64,000 nt of DNA, from the NCBI GenBank assembly GCA_030844895.1, contig CM061226.1:97625292-97689291 (forward strand). The letters run 5' to 3'. Below the pieces are notes generated by a model that saw only the letters and a program-made list of their open reading frames with translations, did no database searches and had not been told where the DNA came from. The translations under genes were made by a program, and so were the position numbers. Shown here piece after piece: positions 1-10,344 of the stretch (the first letter of the stretch is position 1; every line of letters starts with the position of its first letter). The stretch comes from Ambrosia x helenae. Taxonomy: Eukaryota > Streptophyta > Magnoliopsida > Asterales > Asteraceae.

Positions 1-1
1 C

Positions 2-1711
2 TGGTCATTATACACCGACGGAGCTTCCAATGATCAAGGCTCGGGCGCCGGACTTCGCCTCGTCAGCCCCGACAAGACAGAATTCACGTACGCCGTGCGC
101 CTAGAGTTCCCAAGCACAAACAACGAGGCCGAATACGAAGCATTCTTGGCAGGCCTACGGCTGGCACACAAAATGGGCGCAAGGCACCTCAACGCTCATG
201 TAGACTCCATGCTGATAGCAGGCCACATGAACGGCGTTTACGACGCCAAAGACCCCGTCATGGCCCAGTACGTCGACCAAGCCAAGCTCCTCACCAAGAA
301 ATTCGTTACTTGCACCATCCTCCACATAAACCGAAGCGGCAACAAGGAAGCTGACGCACTCAGCAAAATGGCCTCCACCGCTTGGCCACATATGGCCAAA
401 GAGGTACGTATCGAAACCCTACCTCAACCTTCGGTACCACTCAGACAGGTCAACATAACGCAGACAGGCGTCGGGTCATGGATGACCCCTATTCAAGCCT
501 ACCTAGCAACAGGCACGTTGCCACCTCAAAAAGCGGAAGCTCGGAAAATCCAATACAAATCCCAACATTACCAATTAATGAACGGGATCCTGTACCGACG
601 CTCGTACTTGGGGCCATTATTAAAATGCATAGACGTCGCGACAGCCACCTCACTTATCAAAGAAATACACGAAGGCATATGCGGGATCCATGCAGGACCG
701 AGAATGGTCGTCGCCAAAGTCATGAACGCTGGATATTATTGGCCGGGTATGCATCAAGACGCCGTCAAAATTCTACGCACCTGCTTCAACTGCCAACAAC
801 ACGCGCCAAATACCCTGCGCCCCAAAAACGATCTGGTACCAGTCATAGCCGCCTGGCCATTTCAAAAGTGGGCCATGGACCTGGTCGGCCCGTTCCCAAT
901 GGCCCCCGGAAAGATACAGTACCTCGTCGTTGCCGTTGATTATTTCACAAAATGGGTAGAGGCCAAGCCACTCGCGTCGATAAGCGCGGAACAGATTAAA
1001 AAATTCATCTGGGAATTCATCATCTGTCGCTTTGGCTTACCCATGGAAATCGTCACCGACAATGGTACACAATTCACCGACAAAAAACTACAAGCTTGGC
1101 TAACACAACTAGGCGTCAGTCAGATCTTCTCATCCGTTGCTCATCCGCAGGGCAATGGCCAGGTGGAGCGCATCAACAGATCCCTAGTCGAAGGCATCAA
1201 GACACGCCTAGGATCAAAACGGACGGCCTGGGTGGAAGAGCTACCACACGTGCTATGGGCGCATCGCACCCTCACAAAAACCAGCACTGGCGAAACTCCG
1301 TTTAGCCTAACCTACGGATCTGAGGCCGTAATACCCGCGGAGATAACATTCCCATCACCACGGGTCCTCAACACAGACAACACGGATAATGACAAAGAGC
1401 TACGCCTCAATCTAGACCTCCTAGATGACAGGCGTGATATCGCCGCCATACGCGAAGCAAACTACAAAAAACAATTAGAACGCTACTACAATTCAAAGGT
1501 CAAAGTTTGCGAATTTGACATCGGCGATTATGTTCTCAGGGACAACTATGCCTCCCACGCAGAACGCCCGGGAAAGCTAGCACCTAACTGGGAAGGGCCT
1601 TACAAAGTCCAACAAGTGCTAGGAAAAGGCGCTTATGCGCTCGAAAAACTAGATGGAACACCCATACCTAGATCATGGAATGTAGCGCAGTTGCGCAAAT
1701 GCTACTTGTAA
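2..1711 (+). CDS. Tat-lineage Ty3 retrotransposon pol, 3' part (RNase H and integrase)
   Basis: The frame is open from base 2, so the protein is cut by the window edge. It begins inside an RNase H of the kind typical of Tat elements: YTDGAS at residues 4-9, then NNEAEYEAFLAGL and GNKEADALSK. The integrase follows, with an HHCC zinc finger (IHEGICGIHAGP to CFNCQQH), then the D,D-35-E core: D293 in WAMDLVGPFP, D353 in VTDNGTQF and E389 in GQVERIN, 36 residues on. A C-terminal WEGPYKV motif resembles the GPY/F module. Integrase joins the cDNA copy to host DNA. No internal stop is seen through the TAA at 1709-1711. The upstream gag, protease and reverse transcriptase lie outside the window. Family is secure; Tat assignment rests on the RNase H type and the downstream antisense gene. 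Confidence 0.9.
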   Translation, partial: WSLYTDGASNDQGSGAGLRLVSPDKTEFTYAVRLEFPSTNNEAEYEAFLAGLRLAHKMGARHLNAHVDSMLIAGHMNGVYDAKDPVMAQYVDQAKLLTKKFVTCTILHINRSGNKEADALSKMASTAWPHMAKEVRIETLPQPSVPLRQVNITQTGVGSWMTPIQAYLATGTLPPQKAEARKIQYKSQHYQLMNGILYRRSYLGPLLKCIDVATATSLIKEIHEGICGIHAGPRMVVAKVMNAGYYWPGMHQDAVKILRTCFNCQQHAPNTLRPKNDLVPVIAAWPFQKWAMDLVGPFPMAPGKIQYLVVAVDYFTKWVEAKPLASISAEQIKKFIWEFIICRFGLPMEIVTDNGTQFTDKKLQAWLTQLGVSQIFSSVAHPQGNGQVERINRSLVEGIKTRLGSKRTAWVEELPHVLWAHRTLTKTSTGETPFSLTYGSEAVIPAEITFPSPRVLNTDNTDNDKELRLNLDLLDDRRDIAAIREANYKKQLERYYNSKVKVCEFDIGDYVLRDNYASHAERPGKLAPNWEGPYKVQQVLGKGAYALEKLDGTPIPRSWNVAQLRKCYL

Positions 1712-1749
1712 AGAAGTTTCGGTTCCTTTTCTTTCTTTATTTCTTCCAT

Positions 1750-1930
1750 CTAAAAACTTGTGAAGCTAATCCACTCTTCACAAGTAGCATGACGCACCAC
1801 TCACTTGTGAAGTTAATCCACTCTTCACAAGTAGCATGGCGCACCACTCACTTGTAAAGTTAATCCACTCTTCACAAGTAACTCGGCGCACCAATCACTT
1901 ACTCATGGAGCGCACTCCTCACTTGCTAAT
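1750..1930. repeat. About 47-bp tandem repeat, three to four units
   Basis: Three good units and one degraded unit of about 47 bp lie directly between the end of pol and the end of the opposing gene. Each contains an imperfect palindrome, ACTTGTGAAG paired with CTTCACAAGT, followed by GCGCACCACTC. The position between two convergent transcription units makes a role in 3'-end formation possible, but that is inference. Confidence 0.8.
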
Positions 1931-2052
1931 CTACTCAACAAATGACGGATAAAACATATCAGACAGAACAAGCAAGACGCAGAACAGAAAGAAAATTCTT
2001 TTTCATTTCAACAAACGATACTTACAAACAAAAGAAAAATACAAAAAATAAA

Positions 2053-5000
2053 CTACTGAGGAGGCTCATGAGCCGTCCCCGAGCTACCAGCCTTAGACTT
2101 CTCCCTTTCTGCACGCTCACGGCCCACGCGATCAGACTCCTCCACCCACCGCTTAAATTTGGCGATAGGATCAGGATCGGACAGGCATTGCCGCACAACC
2201 TGCAGCACGGGAAACTCGATCTGCTCCAACTTCTGCAGCTGCTCCATCAACAATTGATCCGTGTTGACATCGCCAAAAGGCTGCTCTTCCACAGGCGCGC
2301 CATCCTTCGCGGCCAAGTATCCTTCCAACCACCCGGTATGGACACCCGTGGTGCGAGCAGCGTCAACCACTTCGGCGATTTGCTCGCCCATCTTAGGCGC
2401 ATTCCAGCAGCGCTCATATACCTGCACATTAAACAAAGGTTACAACAAACAGGAAACAAAAAGCGAAGAAAAAACTTGGAGAAAAATCTAGAAACTTACG
2501 GCGGAGATCCCGTCGGACATCACCCACAACGACTTCTCAACATAACCCCTTTGGGCATCAAGCAGAAGCGTCTTCTCCAACTCCCACGCTTCCCGCTCCC
2601 TCGACATCGCCGCAACCTGCCCCTCCAGCTCGGACACCCGAGTGGTCATCCTCACCACATCGGCGTCCTTCGCCTTCAGATCACCAACCGCAGTAGCGTA
2701 CTTCGAGGACAGCTCCTCCAACTCCTTGCCCTTAGCCGCCGAGACCTTCTTCTCGTCAGCTAGGGCAACCTCGGCCTTTTGTATCAGCTGACGACGGCGC
2801 TCCAACTCCGTGTTGACAACCGCCGACGACTTGGCCCATGCCTTCTGCTTATCAGCAGCATCAGCATCCTTCTGGCGCAGGTCGGACTCCAGCTTCCGAA
2901 CCTGCTCCAGAAGACGTATACGAGCCGTCTCGTACACCTCCTTCTCCCTAGCAAGACGCTCGGCCTCACCGGCAACCGACGCCCGCTCATCCAAAAACTC
3001 ACCCTCTCCTCTGTGCAAGGCATAAAGATTGCCCAAGGTCTGCGTAAGGTTCATGCACATTTCGGAGAAGAGGGTGCCACGGTCCTGAGCCCGATGATGG
3101 GCACGCTCCGCCGGAGGCAGCGCATAGCTCACAAACTCTTCAGCCACGAAGGGATTGAGGAATCTGCAGCTTTCGGTTATACGCCACCCAGGCGTATAAA
3201 CCGGAGAATCAAGACGGAAGGCAGGTCCGCTGGACGACGCAACCATGCCTTCGGCCCTTTGTGATTTTGGGGCCTCCGTCCCACCACCAGGAAGTGGAAC
3301 CTCAGCGACATTCTGCTCGCTCAGGTCCACAAACACGGGCCCGCCCCGCTGGCCCTCTCCACCCTGAGCACCCACACCCTCGGCCTGCTCCTTCTTCATG
3401 TGCACCAAATCCTCGTGCTGCTTCAACAACACGAGGCGGCGCTCCTCTGCCTCCTTCTCCGCCGCCAGCTCGGCCAAGCGAGCCTCTTCAGCTCGCTTCC
3501 GTTCAGCCTCAGCTAAACGGGCATCTTCCGCCCGTTTACGCTCCAGTTCCAACTGACGAGCGGCAGACTCCTCCTCTTGCTTCCTCTTTAGCTCAGCTTC
3601 GGCCACACGCTTGTCCTCCTCCTTTCGCGCAGCCTCTGTCAGCTGCGCCCCCTCAGCTAGGAGGCGCTCTTCCTCGAGCTTCTTCTTCCGCTCCTCCTGA
3701 TATTGTCGAACAGAAGGAGGGATGGAACCTACAAGGAAAAACAAAGACCAAAGTCAGACAAAAAAAAAAAAAAAAAAAAAAAAGGAGAAGAAGAAGAAGA
3801 AGAAGGAACAGAAAAGGCATGAGAGACACTCACAGCTAAGCTTCTTCAACGCCTTCATATAAAAAGGCTGATGCACCGGCGGCGGCTCAAGCTCTAGGTC
3901 ACCACGCTCATCCCCACCAAGAGCCGCCCGCTTTGGCGACGTTCCACCAGCCACGGTCTCCTCAACCGTCTCCGGCTCCTTGCGCTTGCATGCTGCAAAC
4001 AACATCAGACGTCAAAAAACAATAAATAAAGAGAGAAAAGGAGGTAAGAACAAAAAACGCTTACTGTCAGCAGACGCGTCCCGTGTCGGGCGACCTTCAG
4101 CAGTCGCCGCACCCCCTTGCGTCGTCGCCGAAGAAGACCCGCCTCCGGCACCACCTGTAGAGCGACGCGAACGATGGGCCAGATCAGACGATGGATCACT
4201 CAGCTCATCGTCAGATAAGAACACATAATCAACCCCCTCCGCCGTCTTGACGGACAGCGGATCAGGGTTGATCAAAAAACCTACTTCAAGGTTAGAGCGC
4301 ACACCTTGAACAGGGGCAGGGAACAGGAAGTTCTCCGCCAAAGCCTCCATCTCCCAAACACCGCCCTCGGGCACGGCCACATACACGGTCTTTACAGCCC
4401 GGCGGCAAAGTAGTCGAAGAGTAGATCACCTGCGACGAAATACAAAGACATGAGACGCAAGACAACATAGAAAAATAATGAATAATACTAATACTTACCC
4501 TCCACAGAAAGCGCACCACCATCACCAGCAGGCGCAACGTTATAGCCCTCCCTAACGCCTAGACGGCTCAGACCCAGCAACCGCATGATCCCCTCGTCCA
4601 ACTTGTCCTAGTCATCCAGACGACTCGGATGCGCAGAAAGCTCCTGAAACCACGCCTCCTCCTGGAAGTCCTTCACAACCTCGAAGGACGGTACCTTCTG
4701 CCCAGGACGCAGCTCCAGCTTGGCCATCTCCACCGGGATGACCTCCTTCTTCACGAAGAAGAAGCACCTCTTCCAGTCCCGAAGAGTCTTTGGAGAACTC
4801 TTCGGTACAATCAAGCTCACGCTCTTGGATCTCTCCACAAAAGAGACCCAGCCAGATTCCTTGACCTCAAGCTTGTAGAACACATTAAAGTGTTCGAACT
4901 TCGGCTGCCTCCTCAGGGCCCGACAGGTGGCTTCGAAGTGCATCACCCTCATCACCCCAAAGGGGCTCATTTGAGAGACGTGCACTCCATATCTCTGGAG

Positions 5001-5246
5001 GACAGAGATATAGAAGCGAGAAACCGGCAACCGGAATAACCCCTTCTGAAAATATGCCTCATACAGGCATATTTTTCCCTCCGGACAGTCTACCGGAGTT
5101 TGCCGCTTCTCCGGCAACTCCGGGTCCCACTCCCGAAGAATGCCAAATCTCTTGACCAAAGACCTGAATTTGTCTTTGGACCAGGAGATCTGGGCATCTT
5201 TCATAGCCAGCTCCGCCTTCTTATCTTCGGATGACATCTTCAACAA
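2053..5246 (-). pseudogene. Antisense gene of the Tat element, putative gypsy-type transposon domain, five exons, damaged
   Basis: The gene runs opposite to pol. Splice signals define exons 5246-4499, 4430-4065, 3992-3834, 3728-2500 and 2421-2053, each with GT donor and AG acceptor on the minus strand. Exon 1 starts MSSEDKKAELAMKD and contains the region I recognise as the putative gypsy-type transposon domain (Pfam Transposase_28), with WKRCFFFV as a landmark. Exons 2-3 are acidic and Ser/Thr rich with KRKEPE and SPKRAAL basic patches. Exon 4 is a long Glu/Arg/Ala coiled coil, and exon 5 ends AHEPPQ-stop. Two lesions are visible: an in-frame TAG at 4608-4610, after which the same frame continues to the donor, and a one-base frame break around 4391-4405. 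Function is unknown. Such antisense ORFs are known in Tat/Retand-type elements; the exon model here is my inference. Confidence 0.72.
3758..3810. repeat. A-run and GAA repeat in an intron of the antisense gene
   Basis: About 24 A residues followed by a GAA/GAAG run on the plus strand. On the minus strand this is a T/C-rich tract inside the third intron of the antisense gene. Confidence 0.85.
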
Positions 5247-5825
5247 ACAAATAAGAAAAACCTAAGTTTTTGATCGGAGAAACAGAGAGAAGAGAAGAAC
5301 TTAGAAGAAAAACGTCGAAAGATGAAGAAGATGAAAGAAATCTAAAGGAGTTGGACGACTATTTATACCCATCGCATTTAATGCAGGTAATTATGATAGG
5401 CAGACTTTTCCACATAAAGGCCCAATCACAGGCAGACACGTCGCTCAGCCCACGTGCTTAAACGGCCCACGCGCCGCGCGTGTATCACTCGCGAGACGGT
5501 CTTCCTACCCCAACTGGCACTGGCTACCGATGGCCGACACGTGTACGCCCACGTCCAAAAAAGGATGACGATGACTGACACGTGTACGCCCACGTTCAAA
5601 AACCATCATCAACAGCTGTCCCCACTCACCAGATGTACGACACGTGGCGACCTAGCAACTCAACAGTCGTACTAACTGTCAGACACGATCTCCAAAGCAG
5701 GTCTACCAACCGTCAGGCACGTCTTTTCAAATTCAAAACATTCCCGCCTTTAATTCACACAAATCCCAAAGAGACAAATTCAATGCGGAGTAAATGCAGG
5801 CGCAGACCGCGACAAAAAATGACTT
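5247..5825. other. Region upstream of the antisense gene
   Basis: This stretch lies 5' of the antisense gene's first ATG (on the minus strand) and upstream of the 3' LTR. On the plus strand it holds several ACACGTG/CACGTGT boxes (near 5440-5660), G-box-like sites that could serve a promoter. ACACGTGTACGCCCACG recurs twice, near 5540 and 5580. No coding sequence is supported. Confidence 0.45.
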
Positions 5826-6165
5826 TTTCACAACCTTTGGCCGCGCAAACAGGCCCAACGCCTACCTTGGCTCAACGCCAGCGCGCCACAGCGAAAATTT
5901 TGAAAAAATCAAATTTCACAACTATTGGCCGCGCAAACAGGCCCAACGCCTACCTTGGCTCAACGCCAGCGCGCACAGCGAAAATTTTGAAAAAATCAAA
6001 TTTCACAACTATTGGCCGCGCAAACAGGCCCAACGCCTACCTTGGCTCAACGCCAGCGCGCCACCGCAAAATTTTTTGAAAAAATCAAATTTCACAACTA
6101 TTGGCCGCGCAAACAGGCCCAACGCCCATCTTGGCTCAACGGCAGCGCAGCAAACACAACCTACG
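5826..6165. repeat. About 88-bp tandem repeat, roughly four units
   Basis: Units begin with GGCCGCGCAAACAGGCCC at 5839, 5927, 6014 and 6103, a spacing of 87-89 bp. Each unit has a GC-rich half (CCTTGGCTCAACGCCAGCGC) and an AT-rich half (GAAAATTTTGAAAAAATCAA). The first and last units are diverged. The array lies in the untranslated space between the antisense gene and the 3' LTR of the Tat element. Confidence 0.9.
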
Positions 6166-6340
6166 CGCCTCCCGTCATACGCCCACAGCTTGATCTCTGT
6201 GCGCGCACCAGTTGACGAAGAATAAACAAAAACACACGTCCACTTCGGTACATGAAAACCCAGTGACGACTGGATGTCACTGAAAGTACACATGTGAAAT
6301 CAAGTCCATCACTCCCCAAAAGATACAGGTCAGCACTGGA

Positions 6341-6351
6341 CTGGGGGGACT
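6341..6351 (+). other. Probable polypurine tract of the Tat element
   Basis: CTGGGGGGACT directly precedes TGAAGGG, a plausible LTR start. A G-rich tract ending in GGGGGGACT before TG is the usual plus-strand primer layout in this lineage. Only one LTR is in view, so the boundary cannot be confirmed. Confidence 0.5.
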
Positions 6352-6427
6352 TGAAGGGATATGGTATTAAAACATTACAAATATCATACCATCGCCCACT
6401 TAGAACAGGCTTCGCCAGACGCTTACC

Positions 6428-6609
6428 CGCCCGTTCTACGTCAGCGGATCGTTTCGCGCCCATCCGCCCGTTTTACGTCAGCGGAGAGTCTGGCGTCCAC
6501 AAACCCGTTCTACGTCAGCGATGCTTCTGCCGCCCGACGCGTGCATTTATATCCACGATCCACGTCGACGGAACACCTGGCGTCCACCCGCCCGTTTTAC
6601 GTCAGCGGT
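6428..6609 (+). promoter_or_regulatory. Four CCCGTTYTACGTCAGCGG boxes in the U3
   Basis: Near-identical boxes lie at about 6428-6446, 6466-6485, 6503-6520 and 6590-6609. The core ACGTCA (TGACGT on the other strand) is the classical binding core of plant TGA/bZIP factors. They are 550-730 bp upstream of the TATA box. Binding is inferred from the motif only. Confidence 0.6.
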
Positions 6610-7156
6610 GCACTCGACGCCAGGCGCATGAACACCCGCCCCTTTTACAGGGGCGGGCCAAATGTACCTCAAGGCTTCCTTGACAAGCATCACTACAAGT
6701 GGAAGATACCTTTTGGGGCAGCCTTGGGACTCACCCCTGCCCCAAGCAAATATCTCTGACACGACAGGCAGCCCGTCAGAGTTCCTCTCCAATCAAAGAC
6801 TTTCCCCAGTCTGACGAGCAGAAAAGGCGATGACGTGGCGGCCTCTCAACCAAGATATCTCCCTGACAAAGCAGACTTTCTCTGTCCGTCTCGAAATCCT
6901 GGAAAAGTATAAAGTGTCTACCGCCTGGATCCACCAATGGGCGAGCACCACGTGTCAACCGCCCATCAGCGTCCACTTACTGGGCGCCACGTGTACATGC
7001 GTCAGGACGGTAACATCTCCCCTAGCATCCCACTTTACTAAAACCCACTTGCACCAAATGGGCCTAAAGGCTTGGACCGGATTATGGAGACTCCTCTACC
7101 TGGGCCGGGCCCCATTTAAGGTAGAGGATGGGCTGAGAAAGTAGGGCATCTCGGTA

Positions 7157-7166
7157 CTATAAAAGG
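7157..7166 (+). promoter_or_regulatory. TATA box of the Tat LTR
   Basis: CTATAAAAGG, followed about 30 bp downstream by a CT-rich, A-starting leader, is the best core promoter in the LTR. Confidence 0.6.
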
Positions 7167-7400
7167 AGGACTCTCTCCTCCTTTTATTGGCATCGAATAT
7201 CCAATACACTTTCACTCAAGAAGAATACGAACTCTCGTACCTTCTTCACCCCTCTTGTTTATTATACTAACGATTAGAGGCTCGGCTCTTCTAATTGGTA
7301 GTCTCGTAAATCCTTGGTCTTGCCTACTGACCCACACGTATTTTATAAATCACACTCCCTTTATCAAATACAGTAGAATCACCATACGGATAGTCCTTCT

Positions 7401-7736
7401 TTGAACTACCCTTAGACTCGTGTTTCTTCACCCGTATATGCGATGGTTTTCCTAAAGTTAGATTGTTACTCGTGGCAATAATTGGTATCTGTTATTTTTA
7501 CGTGTGTCATTTAGTTTACCTAAATATATTAAGGAGATTACAAAAAAGATACCAATAATTACACGTGTTTACCCCACCTCCAAAAAAATAAACAATTATA
7601 AATAAAATAAAATAAATAAATAATAATAATAGAAATAAAAAAGTGGTCTTCGTTGGGCCAATAGATTCTTGTTCCCGTGGTTTACTTTATTGTTACTTAA
7701 CCACCCCATCCCCCTTCCTCACGCACCAATCTCCCT
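7401..7736. other. Junction between LTR and host gene
   Basis: No coding sequence is seen. The stretch contains an A/T-rich run (AAATAAAATAAAATAAATAA near 7600) and probably the distal promoter of the downstream FLZ gene. Confidence 0.4.
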
Positions 7737-7746
7737 TTATAAACCT
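7737..7746 (+). promoter_or_regulatory. TATA box of the FLZ gene
   Basis: TTTATAAACC lies 60 bp upstream of the ATG, preceded by ACCAAT near 7726. The leader between is CT-rich, as is common in plant 5' UTRs. Confidence 0.6.
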
Positions 7747-7805
7747 CACCGCCTCTCTTCCCTTTTCTTCCAGCCACTCTACATCTCCACCGTCCGTACA
7801 ATTAA

Positions 7806-8826
7806 ATGGAGTCCACAACCACAAGAAGACCTCTCTTTCTGGAAGAAAACAACGGTCTTGCTTCTATCTCTGATGGGCTTTCTCCCACACACTCATCTTC
7901 TATATCCAGACCCCTTTACTCTCCAAGAAAAGCATCTCTTAAAAACCTTTCCTCTTTTTCCTCTCCAAGATCTGGCAGGTTTTTACATGGAAGATTTGAA
8001 GAGCAGCAACCTCATTTCCTTGATGCTTGTTTTCTTTGTAAAAAACCTCTTGGTCATAACAGAGACATCTTTATGTACAGGTAATAATAATAATAATATT
8101 GGTACAAATTTCATAAAGATTTTTTTTTCTTTTTTATACTCTTTAGTTAAATGGGTATTCATTTTTTCCTCTTTTATGATTTGGGTTGTTGCCTGTTGGT
8201 GAATTTGTTGAAGGATGAAAAAAATTCTAAGAAAATCTTGAAAAACTCTGTTTCTTGTTTTAACCAAAAGTTACTGATTATGGTCGATTTGTAAGATGGG
8301 TTTGTTTAATTTTCCATATCTTATATGGGTTTTGAAGAAAGTTTTGATTTTTATAAAAAACAATGATCAAATCTGGATGAATTTATAGAAGGAAGAAACA
8401 AATCTTGAAACTCTGCTTCTTGATTTATTACTATTTTTAACCAAAAAGGATACTGATTTTGGAATATTTGTAACATGGGTTTGTTTGATTCTCTATTTCT
8501 AATAATGGGTTCGAATAAAGTTTCAAGTTTTATAAAAAATAATACCAAATCTGGATATGATTTATTAGATGATATATTAAACAATAATAATACCAATTTG
8601 TATGTTATTGATGTGTTTTTATTGATTAATAAACAGAGGGGACACACCATTCTGTAGTGAAGATTGTAGATCAGAGCAGATTTACATGGATGAAACCAAA
8701 CAAAAAACTAAGAAACTTTCTGCTTCAATGAGAGCTTTAAGGAAGAAAGAACAGAAAGAATCTTCTTCCCCTAACGAAACTTCCCCAAATTACCCTTTGC
8801 GATCCGGTGCCGTCATCGCTGCTTAA
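7806..8826 (+). CDS. FLZ-type (FCS-like) zinc-finger protein, two exons
   Basis: Exons 7806-8080 and 8637-8826 encode 154 residues. The donor AG/GTAATA and acceptor AACAG/A join an Arg codon in the middle of the finger. The FLZ domain has C75-x2-C78 in LDACFLCKKPLG and FCSEDC at residues 97-102 (C98, C102), followed by RSEQIYMDE, the family hallmark. The N-terminal half is Ser/Pro rich with SPRKASLKNLSSFSSPRSG, typical low-complexity sequence for the family; the C-terminus is basic (KTKKLSASMRALRKKEQ). Known family members act as adaptors that bind SnRK1 kinase and are tuned by sugar and stress; that role is inferred here. The 556-bp intron in the finger is the usual position. No lesion is seen. 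This gene sits right beside the Tat 3' LTR. Confidence 0.92.
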
Positions 8827-10140
8827 CCAGTAATTTCCATCCTAAAGCAAGGGTATAATGGGAAGTTTTTGACTGGTTTAAAAGCACGTGACTTGCACGA
8901 GAGCTACTTTTTTTTTTCTTTTTCTTTTTTATTACCTTTGGAGTTTTTTACCGTGGTAAAAAAAGAAAATGGGACAAAGGTTTCTTTAAGTATGGTGGGA
9001 AGTAGTACCATCAGTCTATGGTGAATGGAGTATAGTACAAGTGCTATAGTACAACTGTACAAGTGCTTAATGCATAAAGTTAATGTACTTGCTAATCTTG
9101 TAGTACATATATGATGCATAATAGTAACAAGTTCGTTTTTAAGCAACCATTTTTGTTGTGTGTTTGGCCTTTTCTAGTGTAGGGAAATCACGTACACTTG
9201 CAATTTTTGTTTTGTATTATCAACTATTATTATGCAAATAATAACAATTAATTATTATTTACCTTAGTTATGCCCAATTAGCAAGTATAGTAATGGTAAA
9301 ATAACAAACAGATAATTGGTTTTGTTCAAAATTGCATTGTTTTTGAACTTTCGGTAACTTCACAGCAATGGCTGTGGAGGCTCTGAACCATTCAACGTTA
9401 GCATTTAGCACGTTTGTTTCAGCTTCTGAATGGAATGGGTAAGGCTCAATCATTAACACTTGAGATGTAGCTGAACCATTAAGCACTGAACTAGACTAAA
9501 CCTTAATATCTTTTACCAATGTGGGACAAAAAAACTAACTATTTAGAGGTTCAACTTCATGATTCAGTACTTAACCATTCAGGCATCTTTAATAATTTAA
9601 CACTTAATCAACCAAACAACGCCTTAGTCATACAAACTATATATTAAAACGCTGATTAATCGAGAACCAACACTGAATCAAGCGATACAACTATATCTAA
9701 ATCGCCGACCCAGATTAATATAATCATGATTTGTTCTAGGTTACAAAGTTGTACCTTGTAAGAGAACAAAACGGAATTTGGCAATCAAAGAGCACCAAAC
9801 ATGTTATAACTAAACTGCTTCGAACTTGTTTAAAAGTATATAGTTAAAATTCGTTGTTTTGGACCAAAAGTTTAATGATCAAATTTATTTCCTTGTTCCA
9901 ATTTTTTTATTTTTTTTTTCTGTTTAAACATTTCAAGTCTAACATTGAAAACAAAAAAAGGTAAAAATGTGAGTGTAGCCCATAGAATGCGCCAAAGCCA
10001 TAGTGTACCCGATAGAATACATGAAAGATGTCTCTCACATGTGATTTACCCTTGCACGTATATTGAATTTTTGTCAGCAAACTAACAAAGACATTTTTGA
10101 TGAATAGACGCAAAATAGAAGGCAGCATGTCATGTTCTTC
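8827..10140. other. Intergenic DNA downstream of the FLZ gene
   Basis: AT-rich, with no coding sequence I can support. About 9370-9620 is a diverged relative of the MITE at 10144-10341, sharing GGCTCTGAACCATTCA, GTTTGTTTCAG and the end AACCAAACAACGCC. Confidence 0.6.
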
Positions 10141-10143
10141 TAA

Positions 10144-10341
10144 GGGGCTGTTGGTAAGCCTTTTAATGAGGCTCTGAACCACCCAGCACTGAATGATTCA
10201 GCATGATCAGCGTGTTTGTTTCAGATTCTGAATGATATGGTTAAGGCTGAACCATTAAGATTTGGGATGTTGCTAAACCATTCAGACCTCTTAACCATTC
10301 AAATATCTTAATGATTCAGCACTTAATAAACCAAACAACCC
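10144..10341. mobile_element. Tourist/PIF-Harbinger-like MITE
   Basis: A 198-bp element with ends GGGGCTGTTGG and CCAAACAACCC, flanked on both sides by TAA. A TAA/TTA three-base duplication and GGGCNGTTTGG-type ends are those of Tourist-like MITEs. No coding capacity. Confidence 0.75.
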
Positions 10342-10344
10342 TAA

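Larger units (their letters stand above)
6352..7400 (+). mobile_element. 3' LTR of the Tat element (right end approximate)
   Basis: The region after the polypurine tract has promoter architecture: repeated ACGTCA-containing boxes at 6428-6609, then a TATA box in CTATAAAAGG at 7157-7166, and a short CT-rich leader. This matches a U3-R-U5 order reading on the plus strand. The left boundary is inferred from the polypurine tract. The right boundary is not resolved because the 5' LTR and target duplication are outside the window; it may extend to about 7500. Confidence 0.55.

Noticed and set aside
382..939. Open frame overlapping the Tat integrase in another frame
   Set aside because: Shadow of the real pol frame; no domain.
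3261..3839. Pro-rich open frame on the plus strand
   Set aside because: Complement of the Glu/Arg-rich coiled-coil exon of the antisense gene.
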